Translations under genes and position numbers: made by a program
Assembly: GCF_913053745.1 (NCBI RefSeq)
Contig: NZ_CAJXGF010000012.1
Span: forward strand, 1-50,358
DNA: 50,358 nt
Reading direction: 5' to 3'
DNA from: an uncultured Nitratireductor sp.
Lineage (GTDB): Bacteria; Pseudomonadota; Alphaproteobacteria; Rhizobiales; Rhizobiaceae
The notes under the pieces: model-generated
Databases searched by the model: none
Told to the model about the DNA's origin: nothing
The model's input: the letters and a program-made list of their open reading frames with translations, nothing else
Part shown: positions 17,224 to 26,132 of the stretch, in pieces
How the letters are laid out: the number at the start of each line of letters is the position of its first letter
How positions within the stretch are numbered: position 1 is the first letter of the stretch

Positions 17224-17697
17224 ATGGCTTTGGATAGGATTGATATCGCCATTCTGGATGCGCTTCAGCAGGATGGGCGAATATCGAACTCCGCGCTTGC
17301 CGAGAAAGTGGGGCTGTCCCAATCGGCTTGCTCGCGCCGTCTCGACAATCTGGAGAAAAGCGGCGTGGTCAAGGGATACCACGCCCGGCTTTCAAATGCA
17401 GCCCTCGGACACGGCGTTACGGTGATTGTTCATATTTCTCTGTCGGGGCAGTTCGAGCGCACGTTGAGCGAGTTCGAGGCGGCGGTTCAGCGCTGCCCCA
17501 ATGTCGTGTCATGTCATCTGATGTCGGGCGAGTACGATTATATACTGAGGATCGCCGCGCGCGACCTCCAGGATTACGAGCGTGTTCACAAGGAATGGCT
17601 GACGGGCATGCCCCATGTGATCAAGATCAATTCCGCCTTTGCTCTGCGCGAAGTGGTGGACCGCACCGGCGTGGGGCTGAAGCCGCAAATGGCGTGA
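17224..17697 (+). CDS. Lrp/AsnC family transcriptional regulator (likely regulator of ald)
   Basis: A 157-residue protein with an N-terminal winged helix-turn-helix (L-D-A-L-Q-Q-D-G-R-I-S, then L-A-E-K-V-G-L-S-Q-S-A-C-S-R-R) and a C-terminal RAM/effector domain (M-S-G-E-Y-D-Y-I-L-R). This is the standard feast/famine regulator layout. Divergence from ald across 149 bases and the dyad in that gap suggest it is the AldR/Lrp-like activator of alanine catabolism, an inference from context. The ATG at 17224 has GGGAGGA upstream at a somewhat long spacing; the extra 24 codons open upstream are not typical of the family. It converges with the cyclo-ligase gene, 10 bases apart. Confidence 0.93.
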   Translation: MALDRIDIAILDALQQDGRISNSALAEKVGLSQSACSRRLDNLEKSGVVKGYHARLSNAALGHGVTVIVHISLSGQFERTLSEFEAAVQRCPNVVSCHLMSGEYDYILRIAARDLQDYERVHKEWLTGMPHVIKINSAFALREVVDRTGVGLKPQMA

Positions 17698-17707
17698 GAC
17701 ATCGCGG

Positions 17708-18358
17708 TCAACCGGCGGTGACGATGCGATCCATTGGGACATCGTGGGGCTGCGGGTAGATCGTCGGCAGTTGCGAGAAAGTGTAACCCACGCCCACAAG
17801 CAATGGTTTTTTCGGTAAGGCGGCAATGGTGCGGTCGTAGAAGCCACCGCCATAGCCGAGCCGATAGCCGCCCGTGTCGAAGCCGACCAGTGGCGAGATC
17901 ACGATGTCGGGAATTGCTTCCTCATCCGTCGCTGGCACGGGAATGTTCCAGACGCCGCGTTCAAGTGTGTCTCCGGGACGATAAGGGCGAAAGACGAGGG
18001 GAGCGGCTTTGCGGATTACCACCGGCAGTGCCCCGGCAGCGCCACGATCATAAAGACTGGCCAGCCATGGGCGCAGGTCCGGCTCTCCCCGAAACGGCCA
18101 GTAGAGTCCCACGATCCGGCCCGACGGATCGCCAATGAGCGTGTCGAGCTTGTGTGCGATGGTGCCGGCAAGGCGACTGCGCTCGGCGGCGGGAACGGCC
18201 AGTCGCTCCGCGATGAGGCGATCACGCGTGGCCTTGCGCCAGCGGCGCACCTCCGGCCAGTGTTCTTCCCCCGACGATCCGTGACCACCGTCCAGTTCGT
18301 GCATGAAGCAGGGTGGGGAGGCATAGCTCTTACCGCGTTCGCCTGGCATATCGCTCAT
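17708..18358 (-). CDS. 5-formyltetrahydrofolate cyclo-ligase family protein
   Basis: The product (216 residues) shows the family block G-Y-R-L-G-Y-G-G-G-F-Y-D-R-T near the C terminus and G-L-Y-W-P-F-R-G-E in the middle. The enzyme makes 5,10-methenyl-THF from 5-formyl-THF with ATP. It carries an N-terminal extension of about 30 residues (P-C-F-M-H-E-L-D), which I recall from a second rhizobial paralogue group rather than the copy next to zapA; consistent with this, zapA is not beside it. Activity on 5-formyl-THF is thus less certain than for the zapA-linked copy. It is divergent from the phosphodiesterase gene across 202 bases. Confidence 0.85.
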   Translation of the reverse strand: MSDMPGERGKSYASPPCFMHELDGGHGSSGEEHWPEVRRWRKATRDRLIAERLAVPAAERSRLAGTIAHKLDTLIGDPSGRIVGLYWPFRGEPDLRPWLASLYDRGAAGALPVVIRKAAPLVFRPYRPGDTLERGVWNIPVPATDEEAIPDIVISPLVGFDTGGYRLGYGGGFYDRTIAALPKKPLLVGVGYTFSQLPTIYPQPHDVPMDRIVTAG

Positions 18359-18448
18359 CCTTGCGTTTCCTCCGCCCTTGTGCGTTGCGCCACACTAAGG
18401 GTTCCCTTGCCTGTGGACTGTTCTTCCTGCGACGGGCCGCGTGGAAGA

Positions 18449-18504
18449 CGTGCCGTCCGACTGTCATGCGCGCGTCACGAGATTTTGCTGGAAGTCTCGG
18501 CACG
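18449..18504 (+). promoter_or_regulatory. interrupted inverted repeat in leader of the cyclic-nucleotide phosphodiesterase gene
   Basis: CGTGCCG (18449-18455) pairs with CGGCACG (18498-18504), and just inside GACT (18459-18462) pairs with AGTC (18493-18496), giving an 11-bp stem with small bulges and a 30-base loop. It lies 56 bases upstream of the ATG at 18561. It may be an RNA leader structure or a broken dyad; nothing matches a riboswitch class I know. Confidence 0.35.
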
Positions 18505-18560
18505 ACGGCGCAATCATGCCCCTTCGCCGGTTCCTTTTCAAAGGCCAAGGAGAGACGATC

Positions 18561-20537
18561 ATGTTCCCAACGCACGCTTCGATTTCGCGCCGCTCGTTTC
18601 TAGCCGGTTCGGCAGCGGCGGGTTCGCTGGCGCTCATGCACCCATTCTCCGCCAACGCTTCGGTGAACCAGGCGCATCTGCGCATCATGGAAACCACCGA
18701 TCTGCATGTGCACGTTTTTCCTTACGATTATTATGCCGACAAGCCCAACGACACGATGGGGCTTGCGCGTACCGCCTCGATCATAGACGCGATCCGCGCC
18801 GAGGCGACGAACTCGATCCTCGTGGACAATGGCGACTTTCTGCAGGGCAACCCGATGGGTGACTACATTGCCTATGAGCGCGGCATGCGGGAAGGCGATA
18901 TTCACCCAGTGATCAAGGGTATGAACACGCTGGGCTACGATTGTTCGACGCTCGGCAATCACGAGTTCAACTACGGGCTCGACTTCATGTTCAAGGTGCT
19001 TTCGGGCGCAAATTTCCCCTTCGTCTGCGCCAATCTGAGCAAGGGAGCGCTCGCGGCCAATGGCCGTCAGGACGATCTCTTCATGAAGCCCTATGTGATC
19101 CTCGAGCGCAGTGTGAAGGACGGCAATGGCGATGAACATCCGATCCGCGTCGGCCTGATCGGCTTCGTTCCGCCGCAGATCATGAACTGGGATTCCAAGC
19201 ATCTGACAGGCAAGGCGATGACGCGCGACATCGTCAAGGCGGCGGAAGCCTGGGTGCCGCAGATGCGGGAAGAAGGTGCCGACATCGTGGTGGCGCTCTC
19301 GCATTCCGGCATAGGTCCCGCGCAATACGAGGAGAACCTGGAAAACGCCTCGCTTCTGCTCGCGGGCGTTGCCGGCATCGACGCGATTGTTACCGGCCAC
19401 AGCCATCTGGATTTTCCCGGGCCGAAGTTCGACGGGCTCGAAGGCGTCGACAACGCGAAAGGAACGATTGGCGGCAAGCCCGGCGTTATGGGCGGGTTCT
19501 GGGGGTCGCATCTGGGGCTGATCGATCTGCTTTTGGAGCGGGACGGTCAAAGTTGGGTCGTGGTGAACTCCTCTTCCGAAGCGCGACCGATTTTCAAGCG
19601 GGTGGAGCGTCAGACTGAGCCGCTGGTGGAAAGCAAGGCTGCGGTCGAGGATGCGGTGCGCGCGGACCATGAGGCGACGCTGAAATATGTGCGCACGGCG
19701 GTTGGCAAGACATCGGCGCCGCTGCATTCCTATTTCGCGCTGGTGGCGGACGATCCCTCGGTGCAGATCGTAAGTCAGGCGCAGACATGGTACATCACCG
19801 ACATGTTGAAGGACGGCGAGCACGAGGATCTGCCGGTGCTTTCGGCGGCGGCCCCTTTCAAGGCGGGCGGGCGCGGAGGTCCCGACTATTACACGGATGT
19901 GCCGGCGGGCGATGTGGCGATCAAGAACGTCGCCGACCTTTACCTTTACCCCAACACGGTGCAGGCCGTTCTTGTGTCCGGGGCGGAGGTCAAGGAGTGG
20001 CTCGAGATGTCGGCTGGCATCTTCAACCAGGTGGAGCCCGGAAAGGCGGACCAGGCGCTGCTCGATCCGTCTTTTCCGTCCTACAATTTCGATGTGATCG
20101 ATGGCGTGACGTATCTGATCGATCTGTCGCAACCGGCGAAATATTCATCGGATGGCGAGCTTCAGAATGCGGAATCCAGCCGCATCGTGGACCTGAAGTT
20201 CAATGGAGAAACGATCGATCCGGATCAGAAATTTGTCGTCGCAACGAACAATTACCGCGGCGGAGGCGGCGGCAACTTTCCAGGCATTGGACCGGACAAG
20301 GTTATCTTTGCCGCGCCTGACACGAACCGCGACGTGATCGTGCGCTATATCGTCGAGCAGGGCACGATCAACCCTTCCGCCGACGCCAACTGGAGTTTCA
20401 AACCGCTGGCGGATACTTCGGTGCTGTTCGAGACGGGGCCGAAAGGGGCGGAATTCGCTGCCAGTGTCGAGGGGGTTTCGATCGAACCGGCAGGAGAAGG
20501 CAAGGAAGGTTTCGCGCTTTATCGCATCGCGCTCTAA
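18561..20537 (+). CDS. cpdB: 2',3'-cyclic-nucleotide 2'-phosphodiesterase/3'-nucleotidase
   Basis: A 658-residue exported nucleotidase. The N terminus is a Tat signal (S-R-R-S-F-L-A-G followed by a hydrophobic run and A-N-A-S). The metallophosphatase domain has [24 protein letters not shown] and G-H-S-H; the C-terminal 5'-nucleotidase domain has [11 protein letters not shown] and N-N-Y-R-G-G-G-G. This combination and length are those of CpdB, which hydrolyses 2',3'-cyclic nucleotides and 3'-nucleotides in the periplasm for phosphate and nucleoside salvage. The ATG at 18561 has AAGGAGAG upstream; the open frame from 18441 would bury the signal peptide. It appears to be monocistronic. Confidence 0.93.
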   Translation: MFPTHASISRRSFLAGSAAAGSLALMHPFSANASVNQAHLRIMETTDLHVHVFPYDYYADKPNDTMGLARTASIIDAIRAEATNSILVDNGDFLQGNPMGDYIAYERGMREGDIHPVIKGMNTLGYDCSTLGNHEFNYGLDFMFKVLSGANFPFVCANLSKGALAANGRQDDLFMKPYVILERSVKDGNGDEHPIRVGLIGFVPPQIMNWDSKHLTGKAMTRDIVKAAEAWVPQMREEGADIVVALSHSGIGPAQYEENLENASLLLAGVAGIDAIVTGHSHLDFPGPKFDGLEGVDNAKGTIGGKPGVMGGFWGSHLGLIDLLLERDGQSWVVVNSSSEARPIFKRVERQTEPLVESKAAVEDAVRADHEATLKYVRTAVGKTSAPLHSYFALVADDPSVQIVSQAQTWYITDMLKDGEHEDLPVLSAAAPFKAGGRGGPDYYTDVPAGDVAIKNVADLYLYPNTVQAVLVSGAEVKEWLEMSAGIFNQVEPGKADQALLDPSFPSYNFDVIDGVTYLIDLSQPAKYSSDGELQNAESSRIVDLKFNGETIDPDQKFVVATNNYRGGGGGNFPGIGPDKVIFAAPDTNRDVIVRYIVEQGTINPSADANWSFKPLADTSVLFETGPKGAEFAASVEGVSIEPAGEGKEGFALYRIAL

Positions 20538-20727
20538 CTGTTGCGTGTTCACGATGAAGCGGTTCTCATTGGCTCGCGGGAGAATGGAAGACGAAGCAGA
20601 TTTATTTTTTAAAACAATTAATTATTGAGAAAATCGAAGAAATGGATTCAAGCGATGTCGCGCGCCGGCGCATTGACATCCGCTTCCTGGCGGCGCGATC
20701 TGCAGCGTAGTTTCAGGAGACAGGCCC

Positions 20728-21024
20728 GTGATTCGACACATCGTTTTCTTTAGTGCCAGAGACGAGGCGGACGTGGAGCGGATTGCCGAGGGGCTGGGCA
20801 TGCTGGCCGACATTCCGCATTCGGATTTTTTCGAGATCGGTTTGAACCGCAAGGTGGACCAGATCGGCACCGATGTGGATGTGATCGTTTACGCGGAGTT
20901 TCGCGACGAGGCAGCACTGGCGGCTTACAAAGCCGATCCGATCTATGAAGCCTGCATCGCGAAGGTGCGGCCGATGCGCGAAATGCGTGTTGCGGCGGAT
21001 TTTCTTTCGCGGAAAGCAGGCTGA
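20728..21024 (+). CDS. Dabb family (stress-responsive alpha-beta barrel) protein
   Basis: A 98-residue protein starting with GTG at 20728, preceded by AGGAGA at seven-base spacing. It reads I-R-H-I-V-F-F at the start and A-Y-K-A-D-P-I-Y later, the hallmarks of the Dabb fold (H-x-V-x-F and H-P-x-H-like segment). Such proteins form dimeric barrels related to EthD-type and monooxygenase-like domains; no catalytic role can be assigned. The 190-base gap upstream holds an AT-rich stretch. It converges with photolyase, 10 bases apart. Confidence 0.8.
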   Translation: MIRHIVFFSARDEADVERIAEGLGMLADIPHSDFFEIGLNRKVDQIGTDVDVIVYAEFRDEAALAAYKADPIYEACIAKVRPMREMRVAADFLSRKAG

Positions 21025-21034
21025 AAGGCGGTGC

Positions 21035-22486
21035 TCAGCCGGCCTTTTTGACGGATTTGTAGGCCTCCAGCGCCCGCTCGCGCGCGGCTTTGTGGTCGAC
21101 CATGGGGCGGGGATAGGTGTCGCCGAGTTTTATGCCGGCCTTGTCCAGCATCTCGGCGGGTGCTTTCCACGGCTGGTGGAGGTGCTTGTCGGGGAGTGCT
21201 TCGATTTCCGGCACGAAACCACGCACATAATTGCCTTTTGGATCGAACTTTTCGCCTTGGAGCACCGGATTGAATATGCGGAAAAAGGGTGCCGCATCGG
21301 CACCCGAACCCGCCACCCATTGCCAGTTGGCCGGGTTGGAGGCGGGGTCGGCATCCACCAGCGTGTCCCAAAACCATTCCTCGCCCTGCCGCCAGTGAAG
21401 CCCCAGATCCTTGACGAGGAAGGAGGCGACGATCATGCGGGCGCGGTTGTGCATCCAGCCCGTTTGCCAAAGCTGGCGCATGGCCGCGTCGACGACGGGA
21501 TAGCCGGTCTGACCGCGCTGCCAGGCGCGGAGCGCCTTGTCGTCCCTTTGCCAGGGAAAGGCATCGAAATCACGGTTGAAGTTTTCCGTGGCGAACTTCG
21601 GATTGTGGAACAGAAGATGCCAGCAGAATTCGCGCCAGCCGATCTCTTTGCGAAAGGTGCGTGCATCCTCACCGGCGAGATCCGTGTCGCCGTCAAGCGC
21701 CTGCCAAATCTGGAACGGCGTGATCTCGCCATGCGCGAGATGCGGCGAAAGGCCGGACGTGCCGGCTTCGCCCATAACGTCGCGGCGGGCCTTGTAGCCA
21801 TCGCCGCGGCCTTGAAGAAACTCGGTAAGCCGCCGTTGAGCGCCGGTTTCGCCTGGTGTCCAGGTGTCGCGCAGGCCCTTTGCCCAATCCGGTTTCGTGG
21901 GGAGGAGATGCCAGTCCTCCAGCGTATCCGTTGCCACCTTGCCTTCGAAGGGCGTCAGATTTTCGGGGCGGTCGGCCGGCGGGCGCGGATGCACGGCCTC
22001 GACCAGCGCGCGCCAGAAGGGAGTGAACACGCGGTATGGCCCCCCCGATCCTGTCTTCAACCGCCATGGTTCGTGGAGCAGATGGCCAGAGAAGCTTTCC
22101 GTCTCGAGATCGCGCTCTCGAAGGGCGGCCTTCATGTCAGTGTCGGCGGCGATCTCCGCGGGGTCGTACCGCCGGTTCCAGTAAACAGTGCTGGCGCCGG
22201 CCTCTTCGGCGAGTGCTGTGACCGTCTCCGCCATTGGGCCGCGTCGTAGTACGAGTTTGAGTCCGCGCTTTTGGAGATCGGCCGTTAACGCAGAAAGACT
22301 GTGATGCAACCACCATCGCCGGGCACCACCCAGCGGGCGAACGCCTTCGCTTTGCTCGTCGAGAATGAAGGCGGTGACGATGGGCCGATTCTTTTCGGTC
22401 GCCGCGCAAAGGGCAAGATTGTCGGAGAGGCGCAGATCGTGGCGGAACAGCACCATCACCGGGTCGCGTTCATTCTTTGTCGGCAT
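21035..22486 (-). CDS. phrB: deoxyribodipyrimidine photolyase
   Basis: A light-dependent repair enzyme for cyclobutane pyrimidine dimers. The N-terminal antenna-binding domain begins V-M-V-L-F-R-H-D-L-R-L-S-D-N; the FAD-binding domain contains G-W-R-E-F-C-W-H, W-M-H-N-R-A-R-M-I-V-A-S-F-L-V-K and D-A-D-P-A-S-N-P-A-N-W-Q-W. This is the class I CPD photolyase pattern, not a cryptochrome of the Drash type. The ATG at 22486 gives 483 residues. The frame opens at a TTG at 22513 that overlaps the stop of the upstream small gene (TTGA), so a coupled start nine codons earlier is possible. The upstream small gene is likely in the same transcript. Confidence 0.94.
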   Translation of the reverse strand: MPTKNERDPVMVLFRHDLRLSDNLALCAATEKNRPIVTAFILDEQSEGVRPLGGARRWWLHHSLSALTADLQKRGLKLVLRRGPMAETVTALAEEAGASTVYWNRRYDPAEIAADTDMKAALRERDLETESFSGHLLHEPWRLKTGSGGPYRVFTPFWRALVEAVHPRPPADRPENLTPFEGKVATDTLEDWHLLPTKPDWAKGLRDTWTPGETGAQRRLTEFLQGRGDGYKARRDVMGEAGTSGLSPHLAHGEITPFQIWQALDGDTDLAGEDARTFRKEIGWREFCWHLLFHNPKFATENFNRDFDAFPWQRDDKALRAWQRGQTGYPVVDAAMRQLWQTGWMHNRARMIVASFLVKDLGLHWRQGEEWFWDTLVDADPASNPANWQWVAGSGADAAPFFRIFNPVLQGEKFDPKGNYVRGFVPEIEALPDKHLHQPWKAPAEMLDKAGIKLGDTYPRPMVDHKAARERALEAYKSVKKAG

Positions 22487-22509
22487 GCGATTATCCGTGC
22501 GGCGTTGCG

Positions 22510-22752
22510 TCAATCATCGTTTGTGGCGTTGAGTTCGTCGGGCCGTAAGCCCTCGTCGCCATCACCTGCCGTGGGAAACAACCCCTTGGACTGTGCCCAG
22601 GCCCGCAACGCCGCGAGCAACGCCTGATCGCGCGTCATACTTGCGTCCTGCACCATCCTGAAGCGGTCGAGTGCGGCGAGGAGTTCGGCTGGTATCGTGA
22701 CCGATAAGGTTTCCGGTGCCGAAAAAGGCCGCTGTTCGTTTTCCTGTTTCAT
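22510..22752 (-). CDS. small hypothetical protein, possible ribbon-helix-helix type
   Basis: An 80-residue product from the ATG at 22752. Its middle part reads L-S-V-T-I-P-A-E-L-L-A-A-L-D-R-F and then a helix-rich segment A-L-L-A-A-L-R-A-W-A, which resembles the strand-helix-helix pattern of ribbon-helix-helix DNA-binding proteins. The tail is acidic. I do not recognise a named family. The frame is open to 22830, but those added residues look unconserved. Its stop overlaps a possible TTG start of photolyase, so the two genes are probably cotranscribed; it could be a light or damage regulator, which is speculation. Confidence 0.55.
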   Translation of the reverse strand: MKQENEQRPFSAPETLSVTIPAELLAALDRFRMVQDASMTRDQALLAALRAWAQSKGLFPTAGDGDEGLRPDELNATNDD

Positions 22753-22874
22753 TGCGCCCGCCCAATTGTGACTTGTGGTGAGACAACCGGCAGAGAGAAG
22801 AAACGTTCCGATTTCAAGCATTTCCTCCATCGGGCGCGACGAGCCAGTTCGTTCTCACTCGCGGCGAATGACAC

Positions 22875-24470
22875 CTATTTGCGGACCTGCTTCCAGAAGG
22901 GCGGGCAGGTTTTGACCGCTTTCCAATCGATTTTGGCTGCTGGCCAATCGTGGATCGCGCGGGTTTCGCAACTCCCGACAAGTCGCCCGATGGCCCGTTG
23001 TGCGGCGAGATCGTTGATGGAAGAGAGTGGCGGTTTGCTCAGGATCTGATCCGCCACTGCCGCATCGTTCAGGCTGCCGAAAACGGTTTGCAGGGTTTTG
23101 AGCTTTTCTGTCATCCGCTTTACGCTGCGGGGCGTATAGAGGGGGGCGAAGAACTCGATCGTGTAGCGCAGCTTCTTGAGTTCCTTGCGCAGCCTGTGCT
23201 TGCGCTCCAGCGTGAAGGCGTCGATACCTTTGGCGCTGGTTATGACATGGTTCCAGCGTTTTTCGAGTTTCGCACGCGCAAGATCCTTCAGCTTCCTGCC
23301 TGCGGCCGATCGGGACTTTGTCGAACTGCCTTCCCGAATACCGGTCTCGGCGAGTTCGGACAGGTCAAGGAGAAAATTGTTGACCCGCTCGCCCGACAGG
23401 AGATGACGAAGATCAGCACGGACGTCGTCGGTGTGGCGTTGCAGTGTGCCGAGAACGGGTGCGGCTCCGTGCGATCGGTCGCCTTCGGAGAAGAAGGGCT
23501 GCGCGATGTCGTGCAGGACGACATCGAGATCGCGCAAACGTCCCACTTCGCGACCGAGCCAGCGGGCTTCCTTCTTGAATTTCTCAGCGCTTGCCGGATC
23601 GAACTCGCAGGTGAAGAGGGCAAGTGCAACGCGTAATCGTCGAAGGCCGATGCGCAACTGGTGTGGGCCTTCGATGTCGTCGCAACGGCGGACGGCTTCG
23701 ATGTTTTCCGCAATCTGCGCCAGGCACTCGCGAAGTATGCCGCGCGCGGCGTCGGATGGAGCGTCTTTGCGATTCAATGGAACCGATTTCGCCTTGCGCG
23801 GCTTTGCGGGCGGTTCGATATGTCCTCTCTGCGCCAGCAGAAACCCGCGTGCCGCCTTGGAGAAGCGCGAGAAGCGCACCGCTCCATCAGGCAGGAGGAG
23901 ACGCGCGGTCTTGTAGAGGTCTGCCGGATGGCCCTCAACAAGCTCGATCTCGAGTTCGTTCAAGGGTTCGCTTCGTCCGGCTGCCTTTATTGCGCCGCTG
24001 TCGACCGCGAGTTCCGCTTTTGCGCCACCCTCCAGACAAAGATCCACCCTGGTGCGGTGAATGTGGGTTTCGGCGACGGTCTGCAACGGTGTTGCGCTGA
24101 CCAGTTTTTCGATCTCACCGCGTACGGCGCCGTTTTTTATTGCGTCGATGGAGATGCCGCCATTGAGTGCCGGCTGCTCGATCTCGGTAACTTTGGAGAG
24201 ACCGCCGGCAATGGAGCCGTTGAGCTTTACGGTCTGCAGCCAGCGCTTGCCGTCGCGCCTAAGGCGTATGGATATGCCGTTTTTGCGTAGAATGCGCGCC
24301 GGCGTGTCGAAATAGATACTGCGCAAAAGCCTGCCTGCGTGGACTTTGCGCATCGCTTGCGGCAATTGTTCGATGCGCGCGATGACAGCGGGAATCTGCT
24401 GCTTTTCCAGCAGGAGTTTCAACTCGACTTCGGACACGATGCGCCCCCGTGCGCCACCCCGCAACACCAT
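22875..24470 (-). CDS. CYTH and CHAD domain-containing protein
   Basis: A 531-residue fusion. The N-terminal CYTH domain (about 12-200) has the E-V-E-L-K form of the E-x-E-x-K motif, I-Y-F-D-T-P, S-I-R-L-R and E-L-E-I-E-L, all lining the triphosphate tunnel. The C-terminal CHAD domain (about 240-510) is alpha-helical and rich in conserved histidine, arginine and lysine (H-Q-L-R-I-G-L-R-R-L-R, H-R-L-R-K-E-L-K-K-L-R-Y). CYTH enzymes of this type hydrolyse inorganic triphosphate, and CHAD domains bind polyphosphate, so a role in (poly)phosphate metabolism is likely. The ATG at 24470 is weakly supported; a GTG at 24437 with GGGGG upstream would put the CYTH motif at the very start and is a real alternative. 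Confidence 0.9.
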   Translation of the reverse strand: MVLRGGARGRIVSEVELKLLLEKQQIPAVIARIEQLPQAMRKVHAGRLLRSIYFDTPARILRKNGISIRLRRDGKRWLQTVKLNGSIAGGLSKVTEIEQPALNGGISIDAIKNGAVRGEIEKLVSATPLQTVAETHIHRTRVDLCLEGGAKAELAVDSGAIKAAGRSEPLNELEIELVEGHPADLYKTARLLLPDGAVRFSRFSKAARGFLLAQRGHIEPPAKPRKAKSVPLNRKDAPSDAARGILRECLAQIAENIEAVRRCDDIEGPHQLRIGLRRLRVALALFTCEFDPASAEKFKKEARWLGREVGRLRDLDVVLHDIAQPFFSEGDRSHGAAPVLGTLQRHTDDVRADLRHLLSGERVNNFLLDLSELAETGIREGSSTKSRSAAGRKLKDLARAKLEKRWNHVITSAKGIDAFTLERKHRLRKELKKLRYTIEFFAPLYTPRSVKRMTEKLKTLQTVFGSLNDAAVADQILSKPPLSSINDLAAQRAIGRLVGSCETRAIHDWPAAKIDWKAVKTCPPFWKQVRK

Positions 24471-24580
24471 GGCGCGACACTAGAGCATTTCCTCATCTCA
24501 GGGAAACGGCGACATGAATACGTAGTTTTGCGGACGGGCGGATGCGGTCGGTCGGGGAACGCGTCGCGCTCCCGCGTCTT

Positions 24581-24937
24581 TTAATGCCGATCGCGCTCCT
24601 GGGGCGGCAGGAGGCGGACGCGCGGATTGACGATGCGTTTGACACGCTCCTCCTTGATGATGCCTTCCCGCGATGTGTGCCTGCGCTCACGACGTGAGCG
24701 ACGATCCTCACGATCGGCCCGCCGGGCTCTCTGCTTGCGCCAGTGATCGCGGTCATATCTTTGACGGTAGCTGCGGTAATCGTCTCGGTCGTAACGATCA
24801 TATTCATAGAATCCGCTGCTCACATAGGGGCGGCGATAATCGGAATCGTATGCATAACCCTCTTCATAAACACAGCCGCCGAGAATCAGACCGGCAGTTC
24901 CAAGAGCGAGGATCGATGTGATCATTTTCTTCGACAT
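24581..24937 (-). CDS. small tyrosine/arginine-rich lipoprotein
   Basis: From the ATG at 24937 (GGAG six bases before) the product has 118 residues. It starts with a lipoprotein signal peptide whose lipobox is L-G-G-C (cysteine about residue 22). The mature part is very rich in tyrosine, aspartate and arginine (many D-Y, Y-D-R and R-R-x-R runs), low in complexity, with no known domain. Probably an outer-membrane or periplasmic lipoprotein of unknown function. The longer frame to 25096 is rejected because it would place residues before the signal sequence. Confidence 0.7.
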   Translation of the reverse strand: MSKKMITSILALGTAGLILGGCVYEEGYAYDSDYRRPYVSSGFYEYDRYDRDDYRSYRQRYDRDHWRKQRARRADREDRRSRRERRHTSREGIIKEERVKRIVNPRVRLLPPQERDRH

Positions 24938-25124
24938 TCCAGACTCCACACACGGATGCATTTGAGAATAACCATTGAAAAACGGCGAATGCGTGTCGAT
25001 GGGATTGCCGCGAAGAGAAACCGTCGAGCGGTGTGACGGGTGGGAGCGTGCGAAGGCGCCGTCGTCTGAAACGATGATGCCATGCATCGAATTCAAGAGA
25101 ATATCATATGAAAGGTGTGAAAAG

Positions 25125-25199
25125 TGGCTCCCCGGGCCGGATTCGAACCAGCGACCAACCGGTTAACAGCCGGTTGCTCTACCACTGAGCTACCGGGGA
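25125..25199 (-). tRNA. tRNA-Asn (GTT)
   Basis: On the minus strand the 75-base sequence folds into a full cloverleaf. The acceptor stem TCCCCGG pairs with CCGGGGA, followed by discriminator G and an encoded CCA. The anticodon loop is CTGTTAA with anticodon GTT, read as asparagine. The T-arm carries GGTTCGAATCC. It stands alone, with no tRNA beside it on the same strand. Confidence 0.96.
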
Positions 25200-25375
25200 A
25201 TGCCTTTGCTCGTGCGAGTGAGCGAGCCTATAGCAAACCAAAATCGGCTTTGCAAAGCGCCAAATGTGATTTTTGCCGTTTTTTTCGGACAGGTCCTCGC
25301 ATGGACTGCTTTTGCAACACATATGGGACTTCTGCATTTGTAGAACAATCTCATCTTGAGGGCTGAGAACGGTTA

Positions 25376-25678
25376 ATGGAACGACGGATGAGTGAGCGAA
25401 ACCACGGTCCTAAGGCGGAGGAAAGCAGGCGTCCGTCGGTTCCTCTCATGGGAAAACGCATTCCAATACCCCGTTCGCGGCTTGCCCGTATCGCTGGCGG
25501 CGTCCTCCTTGTCTTGCTGGGACTGTTCGGCTTTCTCCCGGTGTTGGGATTCTGGATGATACCGTTCGGGCTTTTGATTTTATCCTACGACATTGCCTCC
25601 GTGCGGCGTCAACGGCGTAGAGCGACGGTCTGGTGGAGCCGCCGCAAGGAGCGGAAGGTCGGCACACGCGGTCGGTAA
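25376..25678 (+). CDS. small conserved membrane protein
   Basis: A 100-residue product with two closely spaced hydrophobic segments (about 37-54 and 57-70) broken by G-F-L-P-V-L-G-F-W-M-I-P, then a strongly basic tail (R-R-Q-R-R-R, R-R-K-E-R-K). It would be an inner-membrane hairpin with both ends in the cytoplasm. No named family is recognised, though similar small proteins occur in other Rhizobiales as far as I recall. The start may be the ATG at 25376 or that at 25391. It lies between the two tRNA genes, about 120 bases before tRNA-Cys. Confidence 0.65.
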   Translation: MERRMSERNHGPKAEESRRPSVPLMGKRIPIPRSRLARIAGGVLLVLLGLFGFLPVLGFWMIPFGLLILSYDIASVRRQRRRATVWWSRRKERKVGTRGR

Positions 25679-25797
25679 ACCTTTCGCGGACATGCGAAAA
25701 GCGCTGTCTCCCCGGATAATTTTACGGCGAAGGCGTTTGCCCGCTTGACGGCGAATTGGACGCAACCTATTGAACAGCCGGTGCCGCTTGCCGGCAT

Positions 25798-25871
25798 GGC
25801 CTCGTGGCGGAGTGGTTACGCAGAGGACTGCAAATCCTTGCACCCCGGTTCGATTCCGGGCGAGGCCTCCA
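25798..25871 (+). tRNA. tRNA-Cys (GCA)
   Basis: A 74-base cloverleaf: acceptor GGCCTCG pairs with CGAGGCC, followed by discriminator T and encoded CCA. The anticodon loop CTGCAAA gives anticodon GCA for cysteine. The T-arm has GGTTCGATTCC. A T-rich stretch follows CCA within a few bases and may help termination. This is the single cysteine tRNA visible here; the cysK cluster is 13 kb away. Confidence 0.96.
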
Positions 25872-26132
25872 ATTTCCCTTTTTATTCAGTAATGACAGCT
25901 ACTTAAGCGATCGCGCGTCTCGCTATTGTGTGAGCTGGGTTGCGGTCCTTGCGCTGCTTGTGCGGTTAAGGTTCTGGTTGCCGGCGTTCTGCGGCTCGCT
26001 ACACACCTTCATTTGCTCACTCTTCTGCAAGGTCGGGTCGGTGACGCATTGTCAACGATCGCGATGTTTCCGGCCGAGGGCGGGGGTGGTATTCCTTTTT
26101 GCAGAACCGTGCCCGCTACAAAGGATGCTGCC

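Noticed and set aside
18359-18560. 6S RNA gene upstream of the cyclo-ligase gene
   Set aside because: 6S RNA often sits beside this gene, but here the gene is the paralogue without zapA, and I could not form the long 6S-like hairpin with a central bubble.
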